6,848 nucleotides of DNA from Lonsdalea britannica (GTDB taxonomy: Bacteria > Pseudomonadota > Gammaproteobacteria > Enterobacterales > Enterobacteriaceae), in NCBI RefSeq assembly GCF_946477055.1, contig NZ_CAMKXG010000186.1:1-6848 (forward strand). Direction: 5' to 3'. The notes beneath the pieces are model-generated. The model made no database searches, had not been told where the DNA came from, and was given only the letters and a program-made list of their open reading frames with translations. Made by a program: the position numbers and the translations under genes. Positions 1 to 6,848 of this stretch are shown here, piece after piece. Position 1 is the first letter of the stretch. The number at the start of each line of letters is the position of its first letter.

Positions 1-40
1 CTGCAGCAAACGTCGCCCGAATAGAATGTGAAAATGTCAT
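1..40 (-). CDS. Start of an unidentified leftward gene, cut by the window edge
   Basis: Reading leftward from an ATG at 40-38, 13 codons stay open to the edge and give MTFSHSIRATFAA. A strong purine-rich ribosome binding site (AGGAAGG on the minus strand, within about 46-52) sits at normal spacing upstream, and this is the main reason to believe the start. The short basic and hydroxyl-rich beginning would suit a protein whose first membrane segment follows, such as a transporter or chemoreceptor, but 13 residues cannot identify it. The gene would be divergent from the glutathione S-transferase gene and share the AT-rich region between them. It could still be chance. Confidence 0.45.
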   Translation of the reverse strand, partial: MTFSHSIRATFAA

Positions 41-223
41 AACACCCTTCCTGTCTGAGTCATTGTTGTCATTGGTTATCATGATTATTAGGGGAATCAG
101 CGTAATAAATAAATAATAAAAAACCCTATGATATGCAGGCATAACGATGAGCGACTTTATTTCGCGCCATCCGCATGGTCTTATCTACACTGTGGGTCAA
201 AACGTAACAGAAGGATCAACACA
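41..223. other. AT-rich divergent intergenic region
   Basis: This region lies between the putative leftward start at 40 and the gstB-like start at 224. The stretch at about 103-123 is almost pure A/T (TAATAAATAAATAATAAAAA) and stands out against the GC-rich genes, as promoter regions often do. Rightward -10-like hexamers include TATCAT at 77-82 (five of six consensus bases) and TACACT at 186-191 (four of six), but neither has a good -35 box at proper spacing, so no promoter is called. The open frame that starts at 128 and runs into gstB is judged to be an untranslated upstream extension. An AAGGA ribosome binding site at 211-215, eight bases before the ATG at 224, belongs to gstB. Confidence 0.5.
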
Positions 224-841
224 ATGCTAACCCTGTGGGGACGCGAGAATTCGACGAACGTCAAAAAGGTACTCTGGTGTGCCGAGGAGTTAGGGCTGAC
301 GTACCAGCACATTCCTCTGGGCGGGGCTTTCGGTGGTAATCACGACCCCGACTATTTGGCACTGAATCCCAACGGACTGATCCCCTGCCTGCGGGACGAT
401 GAGCTGGTGCTGTGGGAATCTAACAGCATCGTGCGCTATCTGGCAGCGCAGTATGGGCAAGGTTCGCTGTATCTGGCCGATGCGAAAGCGCGCGCCAGCG
501 CGGAGAAATGGATGGATTGGGCGATGTCCTTAGCCACGTTTTTTGGGCCGGTGTTTATCAATATGATGCGCACACCTCCCGCCCAGCGCGATATGGCCGC
601 CGTTGAAGCGAATATCGCGCGTTGCGAATCGCTGCTGAGCATCGCCGATGACGCGCTGGCTTCCCAGCCCTGGCTATCCGGGGAGCACTTTGGCGTCGGC
701 GATATCCCGCTGGGCTGCATCGCCTACGGTTGGTTCAGCATGCCCATCACGCGCCAGTCGCACCCCCATCTGGAGCGCTGGTATCAACAATTAACGACGC
801 GTGCGGCGTTCAAAAATAAAGTGATGATCCCCCTGAGCTAA
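224..841 (+). CDS. gstB: Glutathione S-transferase, GstB-like
   Basis: This gene encodes a 205-residue soluble cytoplasmic glutathione S-transferase resembling E. coli GstB (YliJ, about 208 residues). Family members conjugate glutathione to electrophiles, and E. coli GstB is known for activity on bromoacetate-type halides. The N-terminal thioredoxin-like half (residues 1-80) opens with LWGRENSTNVKKV and carries the cis-proline segment NPNGLIP (48-54, Pro54) and the glutathione-binding Glu65-Ser66 in LWESN. The helical half (about 90-200) contains the GDIPLG folding motif and ends in RWYQQLTTR...VMIPLS, very like the E. coli end. The start at 224 is preferred over an in-frame ATG at 128 because it has AAGGA at 211-215 and matches family length; the extra 32 residues resemble no GST. 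No terminator is visible before the rimO promoter. The substrate here is unknown. Confidence 0.9.
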   Translation: MLTLWGRENSTNVKKVLWCAEELGLTYQHIPLGGAFGGNHDPDYLALNPNGLIPCLRDDELVLWESNSIVRYLAAQYGQGSLYLADAKARASAEKWMDWAMSLATFFGPVFINMMRTPPAQRDMAAVEANIARCESLLSIADDALASQPWLSGEHFGVGDIPLGCIAYGWFSMPITRQSHPHLERWYQQLTTRAAFKNKVMIPLS

Positions 842-876
842 ACCATCGGGTACTCCATCAAGATTGGCGGCCGGGC

Positions 877-905
877 CTGTTTCCTGCCGTTGATTCAGGT
901 ATAAT
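877..905 (+). promoter_or_regulatory. Probable sigma-70 promoter of rimO
   Basis: A perfect TATAAT -10 hexamer lies at 900-905, about 40 bases before the rimO ATG, which would give a leader of roughly 33 bases. The best-placed -35 with a 17-base spacer is CTGTTT at 877-882, a poor match, and there is no extended -10 TGn. The call therefore rests on the -10 and its position. Promoter activity is inferred. Confidence 0.5.
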
Positions 906-945
906 CCGCCGACTTTTTCCCGTACAACCCGATGTATGAGACGCT

Positions 946-2349
946 ATGACTGTTAACTCCTTCGATCCTTCGCAGACCACCACGTTGGCGGCCCCGGAGA
1001 AAACGCTGACCCAGCAAAAGAACGGCGGCGACAAGCCGCAGGGCAATAAAATCGGTTTTGTCAGCCTGGGCTGCCCCAAAAACCTGGTGGACTCCGAGCG
1101 CATCCTTACGGAGCTGCGCACCGAAGGGTATCAGGTGGTGCCAAGCTATCACGACGCCGATCTGGTGATCGTCAACACCTGCGGCTTTATCGACAGCGCC
1201 GTGCAGGAGTCGTTGGAAACCATCGGCGAAGCGCTGAATGAAAACGGCAAGGTCATCGTCACCGGCTGTCTCGGCGCTAAAGAGAATCAAATTCGCGAAG
1301 TGCATCCCAACGTGTTGGAAATCAGCGGGCCGCACAGCTACGAGCAGGTGCTGTCCCACGTCCATCACTATGTGCCGCAGCCCGCGCACAACCCGTTCAC
1401 CAGCCTGGTGCCGGAATCCGGCGTGAAACTGACGCCGAGACACTACGCCTACCTGAAGATTTCGGAAGGCTGCGACCATCGCTGCACCTTCTGCATCATC
1501 CCCTCCATGCGCGGAAAACTGGACAGCCGCCCTGTTGGCTCCGTCCTGGATGAGGCTAAGCGTCTGGCCGACGCCGGGGTGAAAGAGCTGCTGGTGATCT
1601 CGCAGGATACCTCCGCCTACGGCACCGACATCAAACACCGCACCGGCTTCTGGAACGGCCAGCCGGTTAAGTCCAGCATGGTCAGCCTGTGCGAGCAGCT
1701 GGCGACGCTGGGGATTTGGGTCCGCCTGCACTACGTCTACCCTTACCCGCACGTCGACGAGGTTATCCCGTTGATGGCGGAAGGCAAAATCCTGCCGTAT
1801 CTGGATATTCCGCTACAGCACGCCAGCCCGAAAGTGTTGAAGCTGATGAAACGCCCCGGCGCGGTCGAACGCACGCTGGAGCGCATTAAACGCTGGCGTG
1901 AGATCTGCCCGGCGCTGACGCTGCGCTCAACCTTCATCGTCGGCTTCCCCGGCGAAACGGAAGAAGACTTCCAGATGTTGTTGGACTTCCTGAAAGAAGC
2001 GCAGCTGGATCGCGTGGGCTGCTTCAAGTTCAGCCCGGTGGAAGGTGCTACCGCCAATACGCTACCCGATCCGGTGCCGGAGGAGATCAAGGAGGAGCGC
2101 TATCACCGCTTCATGCAGCTGCAACAGCGGATTTCCGCACAGCGCCTGCAGGCGAAAATCGGCCTGGAGCTGCCGGTACTGATCGATGAAGTCGATGAAG
2201 AAGGCGCTATCGGTCGTAGCATGGCCGACGCCCCGGAAATCGACGGCGCGGTCTATCTGAACGGCGAAACTCGCCTCAAGCCGGGCGATCTCGTCACCGT
2301 AAAAATCGAACACGCTGACGAATACGATCTGTGGGGCAGCCGGGTCTGA
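946..2349 (+). CDS. rimO: Ribosomal protein S12 methylthiotransferase RimO
   Basis: RimO is a cytoplasmic radical-SAM enzyme with two 4Fe-4S clusters. It adds a methylthio group to the beta-carbon of a conserved aspartate (Asp88/89) of ribosomal protein S12. The 467-residue product has an N-terminal methylthiotransferase domain with cluster cysteines Cys43 (SLGCPKN), Cys79 (VNTCGF) and Cys108 (TGCLGA). The radical-SAM core carries CxxxCxxC at Cys176, Cys180 and Cys183 ([10 protein letters not shown]), and a C-terminal TRAM domain (about 400-467) ends in [10 protein letters not shown]. Similarity to E. coli RimO (441 residues) is very high from KIGFVSLG onward. The start codon at 946 has only a weak GAG-type ribosome binding site (about 938-940). 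About 26 residues precede the point where the E. coli protein begins; they are Thr/Gln-rich, contain no internal ATG, and make this copy longer than usual. It is followed by a strong terminator, so it is the last or only gene of its transcript. Confidence 0.98.
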   Translation: MTVNSFDPSQTTTLAAPEKTLTQQKNGGDKPQGNKIGFVSLGCPKNLVDSERILTELRTEGYQVVPSYHDADLVIVNTCGFIDSAVQESLETIGEALNENGKVIVTGCLGAKENQIREVHPNVLEISGPHSYEQVLSHVHHYVPQPAHNPFTSLVPESGVKLTPRHYAYLKISEGCDHRCTFCIIPSMRGKLDSRPVGSVLDEAKRLADAGVKELLVISQDTSAYGTDIKHRTGFWNGQPVKSSMVSLCEQLATLGIWVRLHYVYPYPHVDEVIPLMAEGKILPYLDIPLQHASPKVLKLMKRPGAVERTLERIKRWREICPALTLRSTFIVGFPGETEEDFQMLLDFLKEAQLDRVGCFKFSPVEGATANTLPDPVPEEIKEERYHRFMQLQQRISAQRLQAKIGLELPVLIDEVDEEGAIGRSMADAPEIDGAVYLNGETRLKPGDLVTVKIEHADEYDLWGSRV

Positions 2350-2357
2350 TGACGTCA

Positions 2358-2397
2358 CACCGGGGGATAATTTCCCCCCGTCCCCCGGTGTTTTTTT
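2358..2397 (+). terminator. Intrinsic terminator of rimO
   Basis: A perfect 10-bp inverted repeat (CACCGGGGGA at 2358-2367 and TCCCCCGGTG at 2381-2390) encloses a 13-base loop and is followed directly by seven Ts (2391-2397). It begins nine bases after the rimO stop. There is no A-tract on its left side, so it should work only rightward. The loop holds a second C run (2374-2379) that could pair with the same G run as an alternative fold. Confidence 0.93.
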
Positions 2398-2516
2398 CCT
2401 TTTGATTGATCCCTTGCACTAAAAATCGTCATTAAGCCTTCCTGCGGGACGCTTCGCCTTGCGCGATCTCGGCAGGTAAAGTAGCCTTGCCGGATGATTT
2501 GATTCGTGCTGAGTAA

Positions 2517-3272
<756 letters not shown>

Positions 3273-3285
3273 CTCAAAATTGGCG

Positions 3286-4464
3286 TTATTTGCCGATGGC
3301 GACATCGGGTTTGCCCGCGACAAACCGCGTCAGGCGACGCCATAGCCATTCCATCGGCCCCTGCCGGAAAACCCGCAGCCAGTAGTGCGCGAACAGCAGA
3401 TTGACGATCCACATCGGCGGCACCAAGGCTAACAATGCCAGACGGTCCAGCTTCATGAACCAGCCCAGCTGGTAAAACAGCGTGGTACACATGAGTGTTT
3501 GCAGCAGATAGCTGCTTAACGCCATCCGACCGATATCGCTAATCCATTTCGTCAGGCGCCAGCGTCGCAGCGTCGGCCAGTAGCCATAGCACAGCGCCAG
3601 ATAGCCGATCGCCTGCAACGGCGCACTCAGCTCGCCGGGGATCTGCAACAGCAGGCCGCACCAGCGATACTCCCAGTTCAGCTGCCACTGCGCCACGACG
3701 CCCGCGCCGTTGATGAGCAATGCGGGGATCAGCAGCACCCATGCAATTCGGCGATAGTGACTCAGGCTAAATTCCCCCTTCAGCCACCCGCTGCGCATCA
3801 GCGCGCCGCCGAGCAACATCGCCCCGCAGAGCAACCAGCCGTACTGTACGCCCATCGATAACAGACTTTGGCTTAGCATCGACAGCCGATGGCTCCAGGC
3901 CTCCGGTCCGCCAGTCACCAGCCAGTGCGCCTCGTAGGCCAGATCGGCCGGGCCAGGCTGCCAAAAGCGGCCGCCGGTTTGGCTCAGCAGCTGACTCAGC
4001 ACCACCAATATAGCGACCCCCGCCAGATACATGATCGTACCCGCGCGCAGCAACAGTCTGGGACTGTCGGCCATGCGCAACATGCCGCAACACACCAGAC
4101 CAATTAGCCCGTAATCCAGCAGGATGTCGCCATCCCAGAAGAACAGGCTGTGAATCAGGCCGAAGATCATCAGCCAGAACAGGCGAGCGTGAATCCAGCT
4201 CCGCCCTCTTGGCTGCAACAGCTGCAAGCTCGCGCCAAACAGCAAGGCGAACATGGTCAGAAATTTCCCCTGCACCAGAATATCCATGACCGCCCAGGTC
4301 CAGGCATCACGGAGTGACGGCAGGCCGTTATAAGCGGGATTAAGGTAGGCGGCCTCGGGTAAACCAAAGGCGGACACGTTCATCAGCAGGATGCCAAGCA
4401 ACGCCACGCCGCGGACAAAATCCAACGTGGCGATGCGGGGTTGTACTCGGGGTGGAGTGACCAT
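3286..4464 (-). CDS. yeiB: YeiB family multi-pass membrane protein, DUF418
   Basis: This gene encodes a 392-residue inner-membrane protein of unknown function, closely similar to E. coli YeiB (385 residues). It opens with the family signature LDFVRGVALLGILLMN (14-29), which is also the first membrane segment, and continues with GKFLTMFALLFG (66-77) and HSLFFWDGDILLDYG (105-119). Many further hydrophobic segments follow, and the DUF418 half includes MRSGWLKG, ELSAPLQAIGYLALCYG and RMALSSYLLQTLMCTTLFY. The fold recalls membrane acyltransferases that modify envelope sugars, but no substrate can be assigned. It starts at 4464 because no other in-frame ATG precedes the signature; this ATG lacks a clear ribosome binding site, so translation may be weak. 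It lies downstream of folE on the same strand, as in E. coli, but a strong terminator separates the two. The 13-base gap to sanA leaves almost no room for a terminator. Confidence 0.94.
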   Translation of the reverse strand: MVTPPRVQPRIATLDFVRGVALLGILLMNVSAFGLPEAAYLNPAYNGLPSLRDAWTWAVMDILVQGKFLTMFALLFGASLQLLQPRGRSWIHARLFWLMIFGLIHSLFFWDGDILLDYGLIGLVCCGMLRMADSPRLLLRAGTIMYLAGVAILVVLSQLLSQTGGRFWQPGPADLAYEAHWLVTGGPEAWSHRLSMLSQSLLSMGVQYGWLLCGAMLLGGALMRSGWLKGEFSLSHYRRIAWVLLIPALLINGAGVVAQWQLNWEYRWCGLLLQIPGELSAPLQAIGYLALCYGYWPTLRRWRLTKWISDIGRMALSSYLLQTLMCTTLFYQLGWFMKLDRLALLALVPPMWIVNLLFAHYWLRVFRQGPMEWLWRRLTRFVAGKPDVAIGK

Positions 4465-4491
4465 AGGCGTAAGGGTAGCTCGCAGTCTAAG

Positions 4492-4519
4492 TAAATACGG
4501 GGGTGGTTCGGTCCGTAAA
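4492..4519 (-). promoter_or_regulatory. Possible yeiB promoter
   Basis: On the minus strand a TTTACG hexamer (4519-4514, four of six -35 bases) lies 16 bases before TATTTA (4497-4492, three of six -10 bases). Transcription would start about 20 bases before the yeiB ATG. The match is weak, but the folE terminator upstream implies that yeiB needs a promoter in 4465-4610, and this is the best pair I see. Confidence 0.28.
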
Positions 4520-4536
4520 TTGTAATGACTGAGCGC

Positions 4537-4556
4537 GTAAAAACCTACGGTTTTAC
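4537..4556. repeat. 20-bp near-palindrome upstream of yeiB
   Basis: GTAAAAACCTACGGTTTTAC pairs with its own reverse complement at eight of ten positions, with perfect six-base outer arms (GTAAAA and TTTTAC). It sits between the folE terminator and the possible yeiB promoter, just upstream of the -35. It could be a binding site for a dimeric regulator or a small hairpin in a transcript. No regulator is recognised. Confidence 0.4.
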
Positions 4557-4610
4557 CTCACCGGGCAATGAGATAGCGCAAACGGCTGGAGAAAACGGGC
4601 GTGGCGGGCA

Positions 4611-4646
4611 TAAAAAACCGGCGTCGTTGATGAAGCCGACGCCGGT
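4611..4646 (-). terminator. Intrinsic terminator of folE
   Basis: On the minus strand ACCGGCGTCG (4646-4637) and CGACGCCGGT (4626-4617) form a perfect GC-rich 10-bp stem with a 10-base loop, followed by an unbroken run of Ts (4617-4612). It starts about 20 bases after the folE stop codon. It should separate folE transcription from yeiB. Confidence 0.93.
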
Positions 4647-4666
4647 GAATTTTATCGTGCGTACCC

Positions 4667-5332
4667 TTAGTTGTGGTGACGCACCGCGCGCAGGAACTCC
4701 TGACGCGTATTCTGGCTGGACTTGAACAGACCGCCCAGCGACGTGGTCGTCGTGGCGCTAGTGGCATCGCGGATACCGCGCGCTTTCACGCAGTAGTGAA
4801 CCGCATCGATGGAGACGGCGACGTTATTCGTACCCAGCAGCGTTTGCAGCGCGACCAGAATTTGCTGGGTCAGACGCTCCTGCACCTGCGGACGCTGGGA
4901 GAAAAATTGCACGATGCGGTTGATCTTGGACAGGCCGATGACGCCATCCTTGGGGATATAAGCCACGGTAGCCTTGCCGTCGATGGTCACAAAGTGATGT
5001 TCGCAGGTGCTGGTCAGATTGATATCGCGCACCGTCACCATTTCATCCACTTTCATTTTGTTTTGAATGATGGTGATTTTGGGAAAGTTGGTGTAGTCCA
5101 GGCCGGAGAAAATCTCATCGACGTACATTTTAGCGATGCGATGCGGCGTTTCCGTCAGGCTATCGTCCGTGAGGTCCAGGCTCAGCAGATTCATGATTTC
5201 CGTCATGTGCTCTGCAATGCGGCTTTTACGGGTCTCCCGATCGAGCATTTCCCCGCGTAACGGCGTTTCCAGACCGCGCGCCAGCAGCGCCTCATGGACC
5301 AGGGCAGCTTCTTGGGTCAAAGGTGATGACAT
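4667..5332 (-). CDS. folE: GTP cyclohydrolase I
   Basis: FolE is the cytoplasmic homodecameric zinc enzyme that converts GTP to 7,8-dihydroneopterin triphosphate and formate, the first step of tetrahydrofolate synthesis; its product also serves other pterin-related routes such as queuosine. The 221-residue product is nearly identical to E. coli FolE (222 residues). Zinc ligands Cys110, His113 and Cys181 and catalytic His112 and His179 are all present (STCEHHF and VHYCVKARG), and the end matches E. coli through FLRAVRHHN. An in-frame ATG at 5395 would add 21 residues, but the start at 5332 is chosen because GGAG lies seven bases upstream (5343-5340) and the product [16 protein letters not shown] aligns with the E. 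coli N-terminus. A strong terminator follows. The E. coli neighbour yeiB is retained downstream. Confidence 0.97.
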   Translation of the reverse strand: MSSPLTQEAALVHEALLARGLETPLRGEMLDRETRKSRIAEHMTEIMNLLSLDLTDDSLTETPHRIAKMYVDEIFSGLDYTNFPKITIIQNKMKVDEMVTVRDINLTSTCEHHFVTIDGKATVAYIPKDGVIGLSKINRIVQFFSQRPQVQERLTQQILVALQTLLGTNNVAVSIDAVHYCVKARGIRDATSATTTTSLGGLFKSSQNTRQEFLRAVRHHN

Positions 5333-5354
5333 TATCGTTCTCCAGCAGGTGTAA

Positions 5355-5382
5355 CTTATATGCGGCGCCCTACCGTCTTCAG
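5355..5382 (-). promoter_or_regulatory. Possible folE promoter
   Basis: TATAAG (5360-5355 on the minus strand) matches five of six -10 bases. CTGAAG (5382-5377), a weak -35 with three of six bases, lies 16 bases upstream. Transcription would start near 5349, giving a short leader that still contains the GGAG ribosome binding site. No operator is clearly visible. Confidence 0.38.
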
Positions 5383-5590
5383 GCGTTTCCCGCAACAGGC
5401 CGTGGAATTGATGACTGCAAACATGGAATCAATACAGTGCCACTGACGGATGCACCAGGCGCGGATCAGCGCCCTTTAATGAGGGACACAGCCTAATGGA
5501 GAGTACGGCGATTATCCAGTGATTGTATGTCATGATTGATGAAATCGCTGCAAGTTATGAATGATAGCGACCGCCATCAAGAGGGATGAC
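5383..5590. other. Non-coding stretch between folE and the chemoreceptor gene
   Basis: This is the main part of a 305-base gap between folE and the receptor gene. Frames on both strands are broken by stops within a few dozen codons, and none has a convincing ribosome binding site. A short inverted repeat (GGCGC at 5458-5462 and GCGCC at 5469-5473, six-base loop) is present but lacks a U-tract on either strand. I see no tRNA, riboswitch or insertion sequence end. Confidence 0.5.
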
Positions 5591-5623
5591 GGTGAACCGG
5601 CGCGGTTGCATCGCCGGTTCACC
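5591..5623 (-). terminator. Strong hairpin after the chemoreceptor gene, likely its 3' end
   Basis: GGTGAACCGGCG (5591-5602) and CGCCGGTTCACC (5612-5623) form a perfect 12-bp stem with a nine-base loop, beginning 14 bases past the receptor stop codon. Position and strength fit a transcript end. However, neither strand has a run of Ts after the stem, so it is not a standard intrinsic terminator; it may instead protect the RNA end or assist Rho-dependent termination. Confidence 0.55.
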
Positions 5624-5637
5624 GAGAGGCAAGACGT

Positions 5638-6848
5638 TTAGAATTTCTCCCAGCCGTCATTGTTGTTGGCACGCGTGGCCGGCAGCAGTTTCACGGCGGG
5701 CATTGGTTTCGGTTTCACCGCCGGGATCCGCGTTGTGGAAATCGGACAGTTGTCATCTTCCAACTGGAAGAGATCCACCACCTTCGCCAGATCGTGCGAC
5801 TGCTGATCCAACTGCGCGACGGCGGCCGACGACTCCTGGACCAACGCGGCATTCTGCTGGGTCACGCCGTCCAGTTCGTGTACGGCCTGCCCGACCTGCG
5901 TGATGCCCTGAGTTTGTTCGTCGGTGGCAGCGTTGATTTCACTAATCAAATCGCTGACGTGCGCGATCGCGTTGATGATGGTTTCCATCGCCTCGGCAGA
6001 TTGCTGAACCTGTTTATCGCCCACCTGCACGTTGACTTCCGATTCGGCGATCAGTTCAGCGATCTCTTTCGCCGCCTGAGCGCTGCGCTGCGCGAGGCTG
6101 CGAACCTCACTCGCCACGACGGCAAATCCCCGGCCCTGTTCGCCGCCGCGCGCGGCTTCTACCGCCGCATTCAACGCCAGAATATTGGTCTGAAATGCAA
6201 TGCCGTTAATCACGTTGGTAATATCAGAAATCTTGCTGGAGCTGGCGGTAATTTTGGCCATCGTCTTGGCCACGTTGCTGCTGATTTCGCCCCCTTTCTT
6301 GGCTACGCCTGCAGCATCCTGCGCCAGAAGACGCGCCTGATGCACATTATCCGCGTTGTGTTTAACGGTCGAACTCAGCTGTTCCATGCTGGCGGCCGTT
6401 TCCTGCAGTGCCGCGGCCTGTTGCTCAGTGCGTCGAGACAGGTCGTCGCTGCCCACCTTGATCTCCGACGTGCCGTGGTCAATCGAACGGGTGGTGTCGC
6501 GAATAGCCGTCACCGTATCGCGCAGTCGCGATTGCAATAGTTTGATGTCCGGGATCAACCGACCAGCGCAGTTGCGGCCGAACTCTACCAGTTCGCAACC
6601 CAGACGGCCCGCCGTGAGCTGCGCCAAATGCGATTTAATGACCGCAATCGGTTTAACCAGATAGTTGCGCAGGTAGTATTCGGTAAAGATCAGCACCACG
6701 ATACCGGCGAGCAGCACGATGATGATCGTGTCGCGGTTACGAGCGTTGTGTTCGCTAATAGAAGGAATGATTTTAGACGCCGACATCTCATCGCTGTATT
6801 TTTTAAGCTCATCGCCAAACGTCCACGCAATCGGCGGGAAAACTTCGC
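5638..6848 (-). CDS. Methyl-accepting chemotaxis receptor, N-terminus beyond window
   Basis: This is a transmembrane chemoreceptor that signals through CheW and CheA to the flagellar motor. The frame stays open to the right edge, so only the last 402 residues are visible and the ATG at 6786 is internal. In order, they comprise the end of the periplasmic ligand domain, a membrane helix ([15 protein letters not shown], about 6685-6730), a HAMP domain (about 6510-6672) and a long coiled-coil signalling domain. The conserved hairpin tip (about 6070-6235) includes [18 protein letters not shown] and [20 protein letters not shown]. Candidate adaptation sites lie in [16 protein letters not shown] and [16 protein letters not shown] Pro/Lys-rich linker leads to a terminal GWEKF (5641-5655), which fits the CheR/CheB tether (E. 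coli Tar/Tsr end in NWETF). HAMP has NCAGRL where families usually have a DEIGxL-type motif. The ligand cannot be inferred because the sensor domain is off-window. Confidence 0.95.
   Translation of the reverse strand, partial: EVFPPIAWTFGDELKKYSDEMSASKIIPSISEHNARNRDTIIIVLLAGIVVLIFTEYYLRNYLVKPIAVIKSHLAQLTAGRLGCELVEFGRNCAGRLIPDIKLLQSRLRDTVTAIRDTTRSIDHGTSEIKVGSDDLSRRTEQQAAALQETAASMEQLSSTVKHNADNVHQARLLAQDAAGVAKKGGEISSNVAKTMAKITASSSKISDITNVINGIAFQTNILALNAAVEAARGGEQGRGFAVVASEVRSLAQRSAQAAKEIAELIAESEVNVQVGDKQVQQSAEAMETIINAIAHVSDLISEINAATDEQTQGITQVGQAVHELDGVTQQNAALVQESSAAVAQLDQQSHDLAKVVDLFQLEDDNCPISTTRIPAVKPKPMPAVKLLPATRANNNDGWEKF

Noticed and set aside
27..42. CRP-like site (TGTGA followed by CATAA)
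   Set aside because: Only the first half-site fits; the second does not match TCACA at the required spacing.
128..223. Upstream 32-codon extension of the glutathione S-transferase
   Set aside because: The added residues resemble no GST N-terminus, while the ATG at 224 has a good ribosome binding site and gives the family length.
895..1752. Long leftward open frame (285 codons) antisense to rimO
   Set aside because: It lies opposite unmistakable rimO codons, has Gln/His/Val/Ala-rich composition typical of reversed GC-rich genes, and resembles no family.
3279..3297. Hairpin at the sanA-yeiB junction as a terminator
   Set aside because: The six-base stem has a wobble on one strand and a mismatch on the other, with at most four Ts following on the minus strand and none on the plus.
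4673..5260. Rightward open frame (195 codons) antisense to folE
   Set aside because: folE is nearly identical to the E. coli enzyme with all zinc and catalytic residues intact; the opposite frame is a shadow.
5366..5382. MetJ-type box upstream of folE
   Set aside because: Only a partial AGACG half-site (5378-5374 on the minus strand) is present, without the tandem eight-base repeats MetJ needs.
5333..5395. Upstream 21-codon extension of folE from the ATG at 5395
   Set aside because: It covers the putative folE promoter and the GGAG site, and the product from 5332 already matches the E. coli N-terminus.
5794..6540. Rightward open frame (248 codons) antisense to the chemoreceptor gene
   Set aside because: It mirrors the repetitive coiled-coil coding of the receptor and shows no recognisable domain.

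Overview
The window reads as chromosomal housekeeping DNA from a member of the Enterobacterales. Five genes resemble Escherichia coli GstB, RimO, SanA, YeiB and FolE closely enough to name from memory, and a sixth is a typical enterobacterial chemoreceptor ending in a CheR/CheB-tether pentapeptide. The GC-rich coding sequence together with this gene order suggests the soft-rot group (Dickeya, Pectobacterium, Brenneria and relatives), but that genus guess is inference only.

Layout: the left edge holds what looks like the first 13 codons of a leftward gene with a good ribosome binding site. An AT-rich divergent intergenic region follows, then a rightward glutathione S-transferase (gstB-like, 224-841). 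Next is rimO (946-2349), with a consensus -10 box in front and a textbook intrinsic terminator behind. Then comes sanA (2526-3272), which converges on leftward yeiB (3286-4464) with only 13 bases between stop codons. Upstream of yeiB, and also leftward, lies folE (4667-5332) with its own strong terminator, so folE and yeiB look like separate transcription units rather than one read-through operon. A 305-base gap containing a perfect 12-bp hairpin separates folE from a leftward methyl-accepting chemotaxis gene (5638 to beyond 6848) that is cut by the right edge.

Functions: RimO methylthiolates ribosomal protein S12, FolE makes the first committed intermediate of tetrahydrofolate synthesis, SanA and YeiB are inner-membrane proteins of envelope or unknown function, GstB is a soluble glutathione-dependent enzyme, and the receptor feeds the CheA/CheW phosphorelay. 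They do not form one pathway. sanA, yeiB and folE lie in the same neighbourhood in E. coli, while gstB and rimO are neighbours at a different E. coli locus, so this window joins two blocks that are separate there.

I found no mobile element, CRISPR array, tRNA, rRNA, phage gene or defence system, and no convincing sign of a novel system. The points worth a second look are modest: an extended RimO N-terminus, a receptor whose HAMP domain departs from consensus, a strong hairpin without a U-tract, a near-palindrome upstream of yeiB, and two genes that run off the window edges.
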